Shown here: in pieces, positions 21,266 through 29,164 of the stretch
Layout of the letters: every line of letters starts with the position of its first letter
How positions within the stretch are numbered: the first letter of the stretch is position 1
Source: Nocardioides cremeus
GTDB taxonomy: Bacteria > Actinomycetota > Actinomycetes > Propionibacteriales > Nocardioidaceae
Reading direction: 5' to 3'
DNA: 64,000 bases
Assembly (NCBI RefSeq): GCF_030518195.1
Contig: NZ_JAULSC010000006.1
Coordinates: 62,001 to 126,000 of the forward strand
Made by a program: the position numbers and the translations under genes
The notes under the pieces: generated by a model
Told to the model about the DNA's origin: nothing
Databases searched by the model: none
Seen by the model: only the letters and a program-made list of their open reading frames with translations

Positions 21266-21793
21266 TCAGCGGCTCCCGGGCGGCTCGGGGCGTTCGTCGC
21301 GGCCCTCGCGCTCGTCGCGCTCGTCGAGCTCGGCCAGCAGGGAGCGCAGCTCGCTGCGCACGAAGTCGCGCGTGGCCACCTCGCCCACCGACATCCGCAG
21401 CGAGGCCACCTCGCGGGCCAGGAACTCCATGTCGGCGTGCGCGCGGCTGTTGGCCTGGCGGTCCTGCTCGGCGATCACCTTGTCGCGCTGCTCCTGGCGG
21501 TTCTGGGCCAGCAGGATCAGCGGCGCGGCGTACGAAGCCTGCAGGCTCAGCATCAGGGTCAGGAAGATGAAGGGGTAGTCGTCGAACGCGATGCCGCCGG
21601 GGGCCAGGACGTTGAAGAGGAGCCAGAACGCCACGAACATCGTCATGTAGAACAAGAAGCTCGCGGTGCCCATGAAGCGGGCGAACTGCTCGGCGAAGAC
21701 CCCGAACGTCTCGGAGTCGTAGGCCGGGCGCCGCACCAGCTGGCGGCGCGCGTCGCGCGGGGTGTCGAGCCGGGGGCGGCGCTGCTCAGCCAC
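21266..21793 (-). CDS. DUF1003 membrane protein
   Basis: A 175-aa protein with two membrane helices (about residues 42-64 and 76-98) of the DUF1003 family: FMGTASFLFYMTMFVAFWLLFN and YPFIFLTLMLSLQASYAAPLIL. A charged coiled-coil tail (about 100-165) follows. The function is unknown. Its GTG start overlaps the end of the MgtE_N/CBS gene by 8 nt, so the two are co-translated and may act together, as in the Rv1232c-Rv1231c pair. Confidence 0.9.
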   Translation of the reverse strand: MAEQRRPRLDTPRDARRQLVRRPAYDSETFGVFAEQFARFMGTASFLFYMTMFVAFWLLFNVLAPGGIAFDDYPFIFLTLMLSLQASYAAPLILLAQNRQEQRDKVIAEQDRQANSRAHADMEFLAREVASLRMSVGEVATRDFVRSELRSLLAELDERDEREGRDERPEPPGSR

Positions 21794-23093
21794 GCGGCAC
21801 CCCCGGGGTCACCGGGTTCACCTGGGTCACCGGGTTCATCTTGCGGGGGCGCCGGTCGCGCCAGCCCTCGGGCAGCATGTGGTCGAGCAGGTCGTCGACC
21901 GTCACGGCGCCCAGCAGGTGGCCGTTCTCGTCGACCACGGGCGCCGCGACCAGGTTGTAGGTGGCCAGGTGGGCCGCGACCTCGTCCATGCCGGCCTCGG
22001 CGCGCAGCGTCTCCATGCTGTCGTCGAGCGCGCCGGCGACCAGCGTCGACGGCGGCTCGCGCAGGAGCCGCTGGATGTGGCCGACCCCGAGGAACTTGCC
22101 GGTCGGCGTCTCCAGCGGCTGGCGGCAGATGTAGACCTGCGAGGCCAGCGACGGGGTCAGGTCGGGGTTGCGCACGTGGGCCAGGGCGTCGGCGATCGTG
22201 GCGTCGGGCCCGAGGATGACCGGCTCGGGGGTCATCATCGCGCCGGCGGTGTCCTCGACGTACGACATCAGGCGCCGCACGTCCTCGGCCTCCTCCGGCT
22301 CCATCAGCGCCAGCAGGGTCGCCGCCGTCTCGGGAGGCAGCTCGGCGATCAGGTCGGCCGCGTCGTCGGCCGACATCTCCTCGAGCACGTCGGCGGCGCG
22401 CTCGTCGCCGAGGTGGCTCAGGATCTCGACCTGGTCCTCGTCGGGCATCTCCTCGAGCACGTCGGCCAGCCGCTCGTCGTCGAGCGCGCCCACCACCGCG
22501 GCGCGCCGCTCGAGCGGCAGGTCGTGGATCATCGTGGCGGCGTCGGCCGGGCGCATCTCGTTGAGCGCGTGCACCAGGTGGGTCGCCCCCTGGGTCTCCT
22601 CGCGCCGGGTCAGCCCCTCGACGTCGCGCCACTCGGCCACGTGCGTCTGCCCGCGCCGGCGCAGGCCCTTGGCGGGCTCCTGCACGGCCACCCGGCTCAG
22701 CACCCAGTCGCGGTTGCGCGCCTGCTCCATCGCGACGTCGTAGACGACGCCGGTGACACCCTCGCCCGGTCCGTTGCCCCGGATCGTGACGGTGCGGTCG
22801 AGCATCTGGCCGATCACCAGGGTCTCGGTGGAACGCTGCTCGAAGCGGCGCATGTTGAGCAGGCCGGTCGTGTAGACCTGGCCGCTGTCGATGTTGGTCA
22901 CCCGGGTCATGGGCACGAAGATCCGGCGCCGGCCGAAGACCTCGGCCACCAGGCCGAGCACCCGCGGCTGGCTGACCTCGGAGCGCACGGCGGCCACGAG
23001 GTCGCGGACCTTGCCGACCTGGTCGCCGCGCGGGTCGAAGATGGGCAGCCCGACCAGCCGTGCGGCGTAGACGCGGGACGGGCTCGAGCTCAC
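21786..23093 (-). CDS. MgtE N-terminal and CBS domain protein without a channel
   Basis: A 435-aa cytoplasmic protein. The N-terminus has a PRC-barrel-like segment (VGLPIFDPRGDQVGKVRDL, about 14-32). The MgtE_N superhelical domain follows (about 165-290: DLPLERRAAVVGALDDERLA, LEEMSADDAADLIAELP), then a CBS pair (about 295-415). In MgtE transporters these domains sense magnesium and gate a five-helix pore; here the pore is missing. It may gate a partner, perhaps the co-translated DUF1003 protein; that is inference. The C-terminus ends in a short NPVT repeat. The GTG start has a leaderless -10 box. Confidence 0.9.
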   Translation of the reverse strand: MSSSPSRVYAARLVGLPIFDPRGDQVGKVRDLVAAVRSEVSQPRVLGLVAEVFGRRRIFVPMTRVTNIDSGQVYTTGLLNMRRFEQRSTETLVIGQMLDRTVTIRGNGPGEGVTGVVYDVAMEQARNRDWVLSRVAVQEPAKGLRRRGQTHVAEWRDVEGLTRREETQGATHLVHALNEMRPADAATMIHDLPLERRAAVVGALDDERLADVLEEMPDEDQVEILSHLGDERAADVLEEMSADDAADLIAELPPETAATLLALMEPEEAEDVRRLMSYVEDTAGAMMTPEPVILGPDATIADALAHVRNPDLTPSLASQVYICRQPLETPTGKFLGVGHIQRLLREPPSTLVAGALDDSMETLRAEAGMDEVAAHLATYNLVAAPVVDENGHLLGAVTVDDLLDHMLPEGWRDRRPRKMNPVTQVNPVTPGVPRG

Positions 23094-23099
23094 GGGACC

Positions 23100-23105
23100 A
23101 AACTA
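23100..23105 (-). promoter_or_regulatory. Leaderless -10 box for the MgtE_N/CBS gene
   Basis: TAGTTT on the minus strand ends 6 nt before the GTG at 23093. It sits in a 53-bp divergent region shared with the sulfotransferase gene. Confidence 0.45.
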
Positions 23106-23134
23106 GCCTCCGCGCCCCGGGAGCGCTGCGATGG

Positions 23135-23140
23135 CACGAT
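23135..23140 (+). promoter_or_regulatory. Possible leaderless -10 box
   Basis: CACGAT ends 6 nt before the GTG at 23147. The match to TANNNT is partial (A2 and T6). Confidence 0.3.
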
Positions 23141-23146
23141 GGGCGG

Positions 23147-24247
23147 GTGCGCGTCGTCCTCCACGTGGGCCTGCCCAAGACGGGCACCACCTACCTCCAG
23201 GCCCTGCTCGCCGGTCAGCGCGACGCGCTGCGGGCCGGCGGGGTCGTCCACCCGTTCGTGCGCCCCGGCGCGATGTTCGAGGGTGCGGTCGAGGTGCGCG
23301 GCAGCGCCGCCAAGTTCGGTCTCGACCCCGCCCGGGTCGAGGGCACCTGGCAGGCGCTGTGCGAGCGGGCCCGCGCCTTCCTGGAGCAGGAGGGCGGCTC
23401 GACGGCGGTGCTGAGCCACGAGGTGCTGGCCGGCGCCACGCCCGAGCAGGTGCACCGGGCGCTGGCGCCGCTGGCCGGGCTGGAGGTGCACGTGGTGGTC
23501 ACCGCGCGCGACCTGGGCAGGCAGGCGGTGGCGCACTGGCAGGAGGAGGTCAAGCTGGGCTCGACCGCGAGCTTCGCCGAGCTCGAGCGCACCCAGCTGC
23601 GCTGCGACACCGGCCGCGACGCCGGGCCCGACGCCGGCGGGCGACGCCCGCACTTCTGGCACGCCCAGGACTTCGCCGCCGCCCTCGAGCGGTGGAGCGG
23701 ACCGCTGCCCGCCGGACGCGGCCACCTGGTGCTGGCCCCGCCGCCCGGTGCCCCCCGCGAGCTGCTGTGGCAGCGGTTCGCGGCGGCCTGCGGCATCGAC
23801 CCGGGGCTGCTGGACCCGACGGTCGAGGTCGGCGCCAACCCGTCGCTGGGCGCTGCGCAGGTGGCGCTGCTGCGCGAGGTCAACCGGGAGGTGCAGCGCC
23901 TCGGCGAGCGGGGCAGCGGCCTCGACGCCGCGCAGCGCCACCAGGTGGTCAAGCGCGGGTACGCCGAGGGCGTGCTCGCCGCCCAGGGCGGGCGGCCCGC
24001 GCGGGCCCCGGCCGCGCTGGCCGACGTCCTCGGTCCGCCGGCGCGGCGCTGGCTGGACGAGGCGCTGGCCGCCGGGCACTCCCTGCACGGTGATCCCGAC
24101 GACCTGTTCCCGGTGCTGGCCGGTCCCGGCGAGGACGGCCCCGACGTCGTGCCGCCGCCGGGAGTCGACCCCGTCGCCGTGGCGCGGGAGCTGGTGGCCT
24201 CCGCCCGTCCCCGCAGGCGGCGGTGGTGGCGCTCGTCGACTCCCTGA
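23147..24247 (+). CDS. Sulfotransferase-like protein 1
   Basis: A 366-aa P-loop protein. The N-terminal VVLHVGLPKTGTTYLQALL is the 5'-phosphosulfate-binding loop of PAPS-dependent sulfotransferases. A strand-Arg motif, VVVTARDLGRQAVAHWQEEVK (within about residues 117-137), stands where the 3'-phosphate-binding segment is expected. Later come APPPGAPRELLWQRF and ANPSLG, shared with the three paralogs in the window. It would transfer sulfate from PAPS to a sugar or similar acceptor; the acceptor is unknown. The GTG start lies at the edge between the conserved core and the accessory island. Confidence 0.8.
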   Translation: MRVVLHVGLPKTGTTYLQALLAGQRDALRAGGVVHPFVRPGAMFEGAVEVRGSAAKFGLDPARVEGTWQALCERARAFLEQEGGSTAVLSHEVLAGATPEQVHRALAPLAGLEVHVVVTARDLGRQAVAHWQEEVKLGSTASFAELERTQLRCDTGRDAGPDAGGRRPHFWHAQDFAAALERWSGPLPAGRGHLVLAPPPGAPRELLWQRFAAACGIDPGLLDPTVEVGANPSLGAAQVALLREVNREVQRLGERGSGLDAAQRHQVVKRGYAEGVLAAQGGRPARAPAALADVLGPPARRWLDEALAAGHSLHGDPDDLFPVLAGPGEDGPDVVPPPGVDPVAVARELVASARPRRRRWWRSSTP

Positions 24248-24320
24248 GCCGCCGGTGTGACGTCGGGTACTCTCGACGCCGCGCCACCCCGACGCGCCGC
24301 AGCCATGGAGAGGGACACCG

Positions 24321-25418
24321 ATGACCAAGCACGCCGGTGCCCCCGCCGGCCCCGGAGGCCCGCTCGTCCAGGGCCTGCTCGCTGGCGTGCTGACGCTGGT
24401 CATCGGGGCCGTGGCCGTCCTGCTGGTGCTCTCGCGCGACGGTGACGCGACCGTGGTCGACGCCGACGGGCAGCCGGTGGCCGAGGCCAACCGGGCCGGG
24501 CCGCGCAGCATCGTGACCGGCGTGGTGATGCAGCCCGAGGAGTGGCTGGGCGAGCCCGGGGAGACGCGCACCCCCTCGCCGCAGAAGATCCGGGGCGGTG
24601 GGCGCCTGGCGCGCGCCGCCCAGCGCGCCACGCAGCGTGAGGAGGAGGAGGAGCAGACGCAGGCCCCCACGACCTTCCGGGTCAGCTCCTTCAACGTGCT
24701 GGGCGCCAACCACACCAAGCCCGGGGGACGCCACGCGCGCTTCACCGACGGGGTGACCCGGATGCGCTGGGCCGTGCAGATCCTGGCCGGCCAGGGCGTG
24801 AGCGTCGCCGGGCTGCAGGAGCTGCAGGCGCCGCAGTACAACACCCTGCGCTCGGTCGCGCCGGTCTGGCAGGTCTACCCGGGCCCCGGGATGGGGCCGG
24901 GCCCGCTGGCGAACTCGGTCGTGTGGCGCAGCGACGTCTGGACCCGTGTCGAGGCCTACACGGTGCCGATCCCCTACTTCAAGGGACGGCGGGTGCCGAT
25001 GCCCTACGTGAAGCTGCAGCACAACCAGACCGGTCAGCAGATCTGGATCGCCAACTTCCACAACCCCGCCGACGCCAAGGGCCCAGCCCAGAAGTGGCGC
25101 AACGCGGCGGTGGCGATCGAGGCCCAGCTGGCCAACCGGCTCACCGCCGACGGCACCCCGCTGGTGATGACCGGCGACTTCAACGACCGGGCGGAGTTCT
25201 TCTGCCCCATCACCCGCAGCACCACTCTGCGCGCCGCCAACGGCGGCTCCACCGGCAGCGCCTGCGCGCCCCCGGCGCGGATGAACGTCGACTGGATCCT
25301 CGGCTCGCCCGACATCTCCTTCTCGCAGTTCGCGGCGCTGGAGACCGAGCTGGTCAACCGCACGACCGACCACCCGGTCATCGTGGCGACCGCAGCGATC
25401 GGCGGGTCGGAGGAGTAG
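24321..25418 (+). CDS. Membrane-anchored endonuclease/exonuclease/phosphatase protein
   Basis: A 365-aa protein with one N-terminal membrane helix (about 17-40) and an extracytoplasmic EEP (DNase I-like) domain (about 115-360). The catalytic elements are intact: SSFNVLGAN, GLQELQ (metal-binding Glu), ANFHNPAD, GDFNDRAE and the TTDHPVIV histidine. Members cleave phosphodiesters in nucleic acids, phospholipids or inositol phosphates; the substrate cannot be named. It is clearly paralogous to the EEP domain of the 27092-28975 gene (shared PYFKG and NPADA-GPAQKWR stretches). The ATG has GAGAGGGACACCG upstream. It converges on the sulfatase gene. Confidence 0.85.
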   Translation: MTKHAGAPAGPGGPLVQGLLAGVLTLVIGAVAVLLVLSRDGDATVVDADGQPVAEANRAGPRSIVTGVVMQPEEWLGEPGETRTPSPQKIRGGGRLARAAQRATQREEEEEQTQAPTTFRVSSFNVLGANHTKPGGRHARFTDGVTRMRWAVQILAGQGVSVAGLQELQAPQYNTLRSVAPVWQVYPGPGMGPGPLANSVVWRSDVWTRVEAYTVPIPYFKGRRVPMPYVKLQHNQTGQQIWIANFHNPADAKGPAQKWRNAAVAIEAQLANRLTADGTPLVMTGDFNDRAEFFCPITRSTTLRAANGGSTGSACAPPARMNVDWILGSPDISFSQFAALETELVNRTTDHPVIVATAAIGGSEE

Positions 25419-25430
25419 GGCTCGCGCGCC

Positions 25431-27041
25431 TCAGCGGTAGTAGGTCGACGGGCACTGCTCGCCCGCGCAGCTGCTGGTGCGGCGCACCAGCTTCTTGAGC
25501 CGGGCGACCTGGTCGGCGTACCGGGGGTCGCCGGCGATGTTCTCCATCTCCCACTCGTCGACCTCGCGGTAGTAGACCTCGGCGCGCCCGGCCCGGTTCT
25601 GCACGTAGGTCCACGGGCCCACCACGACGCCGCGGTAGAGCCGCTTGCGCCCGCGCTGGACCGGGTAGGCCTCGATCGGGACGACCCGGCGCTCGGCGTC
25701 GCTGCCGATCCAGGGCAGCACGTCGACCCCGTCGACCTCGGCGGTGGGCCGGGCGCCGGCGAGGGCGGCGAAGGTGGGGGCCCAGTCGACGTTGGTGACC
25801 GGGGCCTGGCTGGTGGTGCCGGCCTCCAGCCCGGGGCCGCGGACGTACATCGGCACGCCCACCATCTCGCGGAAGTACCAGAGCTTGCCCTCGAGGTTGT
25901 GCGCGCCGAGCGTGTAGCCGTTGTCGGAGGTCAGCACCACGTAGGTCTCGTCGAGCTGACCGGTCTCCTCGAGGGTCTCGATGGTGCGCCCCAGCGCGCG
26001 GTCCACCGACTGCAGCGACTCGATGCGCTGCTGGTGCGCCTCGGTCATCTGCGCGCGCCGGTCGGCCGAGACCGTGCGCTGGGTGGGGCGCACCAGCACC
26101 TTGTCGCTGACGTCCTCCTCGAACATGTTCGGGGTGCCGGGCAGGTCCAGGTCGGCGAAGGTGTCGACGTCGCGGGGCGCCGGCGTCGTGGTCTTCACCG
26201 GGTCGGGGTCGTCGGGGAAGAGCACCGCCGGGTCGTCGGGGGCGTCGGGGCCGCCGTGGTGCGGGGCGACGTAGTTGAGCCACATGTACCAGGGGTCCTC
26301 GGCGCGCGCCGGGTCGCGCAGCATCTCCTCGCTCTGCTCGGAGAGCAGGGTGGTGGAGTAGGTCTCGAAGCGCTGCTCGACGCCGTCGACGCTGACCTTG
26401 GGACGCACGAAGTTGTACGTCGTGGGGTCGACCAGGCCGCGCCAGCCCGTCCAGCCCGGCGGTACGACGGTGCCGTCCTCGTAGCCGTTGGGGTACTTGC
26501 CGAGGAAGAACGTGTCGTAGCCGGCCTCCTGGAGCCACACCGCGAGGGTCTCGGACTCGTCGAGCGCCTCGAGGCCGTGCCCGCCCTCCTCGGTGGTGTT
26601 CCAGGCGCCGTGGTTGTGCGAGTGCTGCCCGGTCATCAGCGAGCTGCGCGCCGGCACACAGATCGGGTTCGGCGCCAGGGCGCCGCGCAGGGTGACCCCC
26701 TCGTCGACGAGCAGCTCCTGCAGCCGGGGCATGTGGACCATGTCGCCCCAGGCGGCGTCGTCGAGGGTGATCATCAGCAGGTTCGGCTGGTCCGGCGAGT
26801 CGACCGGCACCGGCTCGGCGAGCCCCTCGTCGCCCGTGGGCAGCACGAGGTCCGAGGGGCGGGGGTCGCGCACCGCCGCACGCCCGGGCTCGGTCTCGTT
26901 GCGCGGGGGTGGGCTCGCTGCCGGGGTCGCCCCGGTCTCGGTCTCGCTGGGAGCCGGGTCCGGGCCGGTGCAGCCGGCCAGGGCCAGCGCGGCCACCACC
27001 GCGGCGGCGCCCAGCCGTCGGGTGCCGATGGTGCGCGACAT
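25431..27041 (-). CDS. Lipoprotein sulfatase
   Basis: A 536-aa sulfatase with a signal peptide and lipobox (ALALAGC, Cys about residue 23), so it is probably anchored on the outer face of the membrane. The catalytic elements are complete: LLMITLDDAAWGD (metal Asp pair), the formylglycine motif CVPARSSLMTG, and SDNGYTLGAHNLEGK. The Cys must be matured by a formylglycine-generating enzyme, which is not seen here. It hydrolyses sulfate esters, probably on a polysaccharide. AGGAGCTCCTCCCCC lies before the ATG. It is downstream of the EEP-AlkP fusion on the same strand and near four sulfotransferase-like genes, implying turnover of a sulfated polymer. Confidence 0.9.
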   Translation of the reverse strand: MSRTIGTRRLGAAAVVAALALAGCTGPDPAPSETETGATPAASPPPRNETEPGRAAVRDPRPSDLVLPTGDEGLAEPVPVDSPDQPNLLMITLDDAAWGDMVHMPRLQELLVDEGVTLRGALAPNPICVPARSSLMTGQHSHNHGAWNTTEEGGHGLEALDESETLAVWLQEAGYDTFFLGKYPNGYEDGTVVPPGWTGWRGLVDPTTYNFVRPKVSVDGVEQRFETYSTTLLSEQSEEMLRDPARAEDPWYMWLNYVAPHHGGPDAPDDPAVLFPDDPDPVKTTTPAPRDVDTFADLDLPGTPNMFEEDVSDKVLVRPTQRTVSADRRAQMTEAHQQRIESLQSVDRALGRTIETLEETGQLDETYVVLTSDNGYTLGAHNLEGKLWYFREMVGVPMYVRGPGLEAGTTSQAPVTNVDWAPTFAALAGARPTAEVDGVDVLPWIGSDAERRVVPIEAYPVQRGRKRLYRGVVVGPWTYVQNRAGRAEVYYREVDEWEMENIAGDPRYADQVARLKKLVRRTSSCAGEQCPSTYYR

Positions 27042-27080
27042 GGGGGAGGAGCTCCTGACGGTGGCGGACGGGCGCCGCCG

Positions 27081-27086
27081 AGTGTA
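27081..27086 (-). promoter_or_regulatory. Candidate -10 box for the sulfatase gene
   Basis: TACACT on the minus strand overlaps the stop codon region of the upstream gene and would start transcription near 27074, giving a 33-nt leader containing the binding site. Confidence 0.35.
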
Positions 27087-27091
27087 GGTGC

Positions 27092-28975
27092 TCAGCCCAG
27101 GGGACCGGTCAGCACGTTGAACCGCTGGTCCCGGTTCATCAGGCTGCCCGGCAGGGCGGGCAGGCCCAGCACGCTGAGCACGAGGTTGGCGACCACGCCG
27201 GTGTGGATCGGCGCCGGCGTCTCGTAGCCGTCCTGCTCGTTGCCGGGGTCGGTCCACTGCGGGTTGAGGTCGTAGAGGTCGGCCCCCGCCACGACGCCGG
27301 GGCCCCACACCATCAACGGCACGGTGTAGTTGCCGTCGCGCTCGTTGTCGCGTGCCGCGCCGTCGACACCGCCGTTGGTGCCCGCCACGACGAGCAGGGT
27401 GCGCCCGGCGAGCTTGCGCGAGCCCTCGATGCTGCTCATCGTCCGCCCGATCATCCGCTCGATCTTGCCGACGAACTTGGTGTAGCGCTCGGAGCCGAAG
27501 CCCGACTTGCGCCCCACCTTGTCGAGGCTGGACAGCTCGGCGTACGTGAACGCGGCGGGACGACGCTCGAGGCGGGCCCGCAGGTCCTCGACGAGGCGGT
27601 AGTCGTTGCCGCCGCGGAAGTACTTGTCGACCTTGTCGGCGCCGTCGTCGAAGCCGTAGGGGTCGCGCCCGCCGTTGGCGGCGTCCCACGAGCGGTCGAC
27701 CATGTCGATGCGGTTGCGGTTGGCGGCCAGGTAGGTGCGCCCGCCCTGGTTGTGCACCAGGTCGAAGATGCTCGAGACGTAGCGGCCGGCGGTCGTGCGG
27801 ACCACCTCGCCGCGGTCGTTGTTGTAGGTGACGCCGTGCCCGAGTGCGGCCGCGTCGACACGGCGCCCGGTCAGCATCGACAGCACGTTGGGCAGCGGGG
27901 AGGTCGACTCGACGGTGGTGCGGGCGTTGAGCGTCACCGCCCCCTCGGCGGCCAGGCGGCCGTAGGCGCCCGAGGTCAGGTCGAGGGCCGAGGAGCGCAG
28001 CCCCTCGACGCCGATGACCACGACACGGTCGATGGGCGAGGCCTGCACGGCGGCGGAGGGCACCACCGCGTCGGCCACGATGACCGGGTGGTCGGTGGTG
28101 GCCTTGACCAGCTCGTCGGTGAGCGCGGCGTACCCGGTGAAGACGGTGGGCGCGGTGCCCAGGAGCCAGTCGACCTTCATCGCGGGGGGCGTCTGGCAGC
28201 CGCTGTCGTCGGAGCCGCCGCCGTTGGCGGCCTCGAGCTCGGTGCGGGCCACCACGGGGCAGAAGAACTCGTCGCGGTCGTTCATGTCGCCGGTGAAGAA
28301 GACCGGAACCCCGGGGTGGTCGGCGCGCAGCCGGTTGACGAGGTTGGCCTCGCGGCGCACCGCCTCGTCGCGCCACTTCTGAGCCGGCCCCCGGGCGTCG
28401 GCGGGGTTGTGGACGTTGAGGAACCAGGCCTGCTGGCCGGTCTCGACGTGCTCGAGCAGCACGTAGGGCATCCTGATCTCGTTGCCCTTGAAGTAGGGGA
28501 TCTTGATCGACTCGGTGCGCAGCGCGCGCCACTGCGCGGTGCGCCAGGCGATCGAGTTGTGCATGGGGGCCGCGCCGAGCTTGTTGCCCGGGAAGAGCCC
28601 GAACCGGTCGCTCTCCCACTCGGTGAACTTCGCGAACTGGGCCTGGTGCATCTCCTGGAAGCCGACGACGTCGATGCTCTCGCGGTCGAGGATCTGGATC
28701 GCGCGCTCGAGGCGCGGCCCGCTCTTGTCGAAGCCCTTGCGCGGCTTCTTGCCGTCGGTGTGGCCGGCGCCGAGCAGGTTGAAGGAGCTGACCTGGAAGG
28801 TGAGCGGGCCCGGCGCCTGCTCGCCGAGGACGGTGCGCTCGCCCGGCTGGGCCGAGGGTGCCGCGCTGCTGGAGCCGGCGGTCGTGGCGACCCCGGTGAG
28901 CAGCAGCGTGGTGGCGAGGAGTGCGGTCGTGAGTCGGCGACCGGACCGGGGGGGAGCGATCCTGCTGGGCCTCAT
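27092..28975 (-). CDS. Secreted EEP-domain protein fused to a degenerate AlkP-like domain
   Basis: A 627-aa secreted protein with a signal peptide (about 1-38, LLATTLLLTGVATTAGSSSAA). The EEP domain (about 55-330) has SSFNLLGAG, GFQEMHQ, NVHNPAD, GDMNDRDE and TTDHPVIV, all catalytic positions kept. A second domain (about 340-627) looks like the alkaline phosphatase/phosphodiesterase superfamily (VVVIGVEGLRSSALDL, SMLTGRR, GHGVTYN), but key residues are changed: IDG becomes VEG, the nucleophile TxPN becomes PLPN, DxxGH becomes DKVGR, and DHGG becomes TNGG. The second domain is therefore probably not catalytic. The ATG has no clear binding site. The sulfatase gene follows 50 nt downstream. Confidence 0.85.
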   Translation of the reverse strand: MRPSRIAPPRSGRRLTTALLATTLLLTGVATTAGSSSAAPSAQPGERTVLGEQAPGPLTFQVSSFNLLGAGHTDGKKPRKGFDKSGPRLERAIQILDRESIDVVGFQEMHQAQFAKFTEWESDRFGLFPGNKLGAAPMHNSIAWRTAQWRALRTESIKIPYFKGNEIRMPYVLLEHVETGQQAWFLNVHNPADARGPAQKWRDEAVRREANLVNRLRADHPGVPVFFTGDMNDRDEFFCPVVARTELEAANGGGSDDSGCQTPPAMKVDWLLGTAPTVFTGYAALTDELVKATTDHPVIVADAVVPSAAVQASPIDRVVVIGVEGLRSSALDLTSGAYGRLAAEGAVTLNARTTVESTSPLPNVLSMLTGRRVDAAALGHGVTYNNDRGEVVRTTAGRYVSSIFDLVHNQGGRTYLAANRNRIDMVDRSWDAANGGRDPYGFDDGADKVDKYFRGGNDYRLVEDLRARLERRPAAFTYAELSSLDKVGRKSGFGSERYTKFVGKIERMIGRTMSSIEGSRKLAGRTLLVVAGTNGGVDGAARDNERDGNYTVPLMVWGPGVVAGADLYDLNPQWTDPGNEQDGYETPAPIHTGVVANLVLSVLGLPALPGSLMNRDQRFNVLTGPLG

Positions 28976-29048
28976 GGGTACGACGTCCTGACGTGCTCGC
29001 TGGTGGGAAGGCCCTGCGGCGTTGCGTGCGGGGCCAGCGGTGCTGGTG

Positions 29049-29078
29049 ATGCTACTGTGACGAACCGTGTTTCGTCTC
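29049..29078 (-). promoter_or_regulatory. Promoter with an embedded operator for the EEP-AlkP gene
   Basis: On the minus strand a TAGCAT -10 (29049-29054) is preceded by a perfect inverted repeat, GACGAA-N6-TTCGTC (29059-29076), filling the space between -10 and the expected -35. This placement is typical of a repressor operator. The leader to ATG 28975 would be about 65 nt. Confidence 0.4.
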
Positions 29079-29102
29079 GTGCTCGGGACGCTTCGGGTGG
29101 CG

Positions 29103-29108
29103 TAGCGT
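29103..29108 (+). promoter_or_regulatory. Candidate -10 box for sulfotransferase-like gene 2
   Basis: TAGCGT lies 57 nt before the ATG at 29165, which has AGCAGGGAG as binding site. It starts the rightward transcription unit running through 33196. Confidence 0.4.
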
Positions 29109-29164
29109 GTGGGCGGCCGTGGCCGCGGGAGCCACGAGGAGCAGCACGAGGAGCAGGGAGTGTG

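Noticed and set aside
27203..29164. Plus-strand frame extending sulfotransferase-like protein 2 upstream by about 650 residues
   Set aside because: It is antisense to the EEP-AlkP gene and low-complexity. The P-loop protein begins at 29165 with a binding site.
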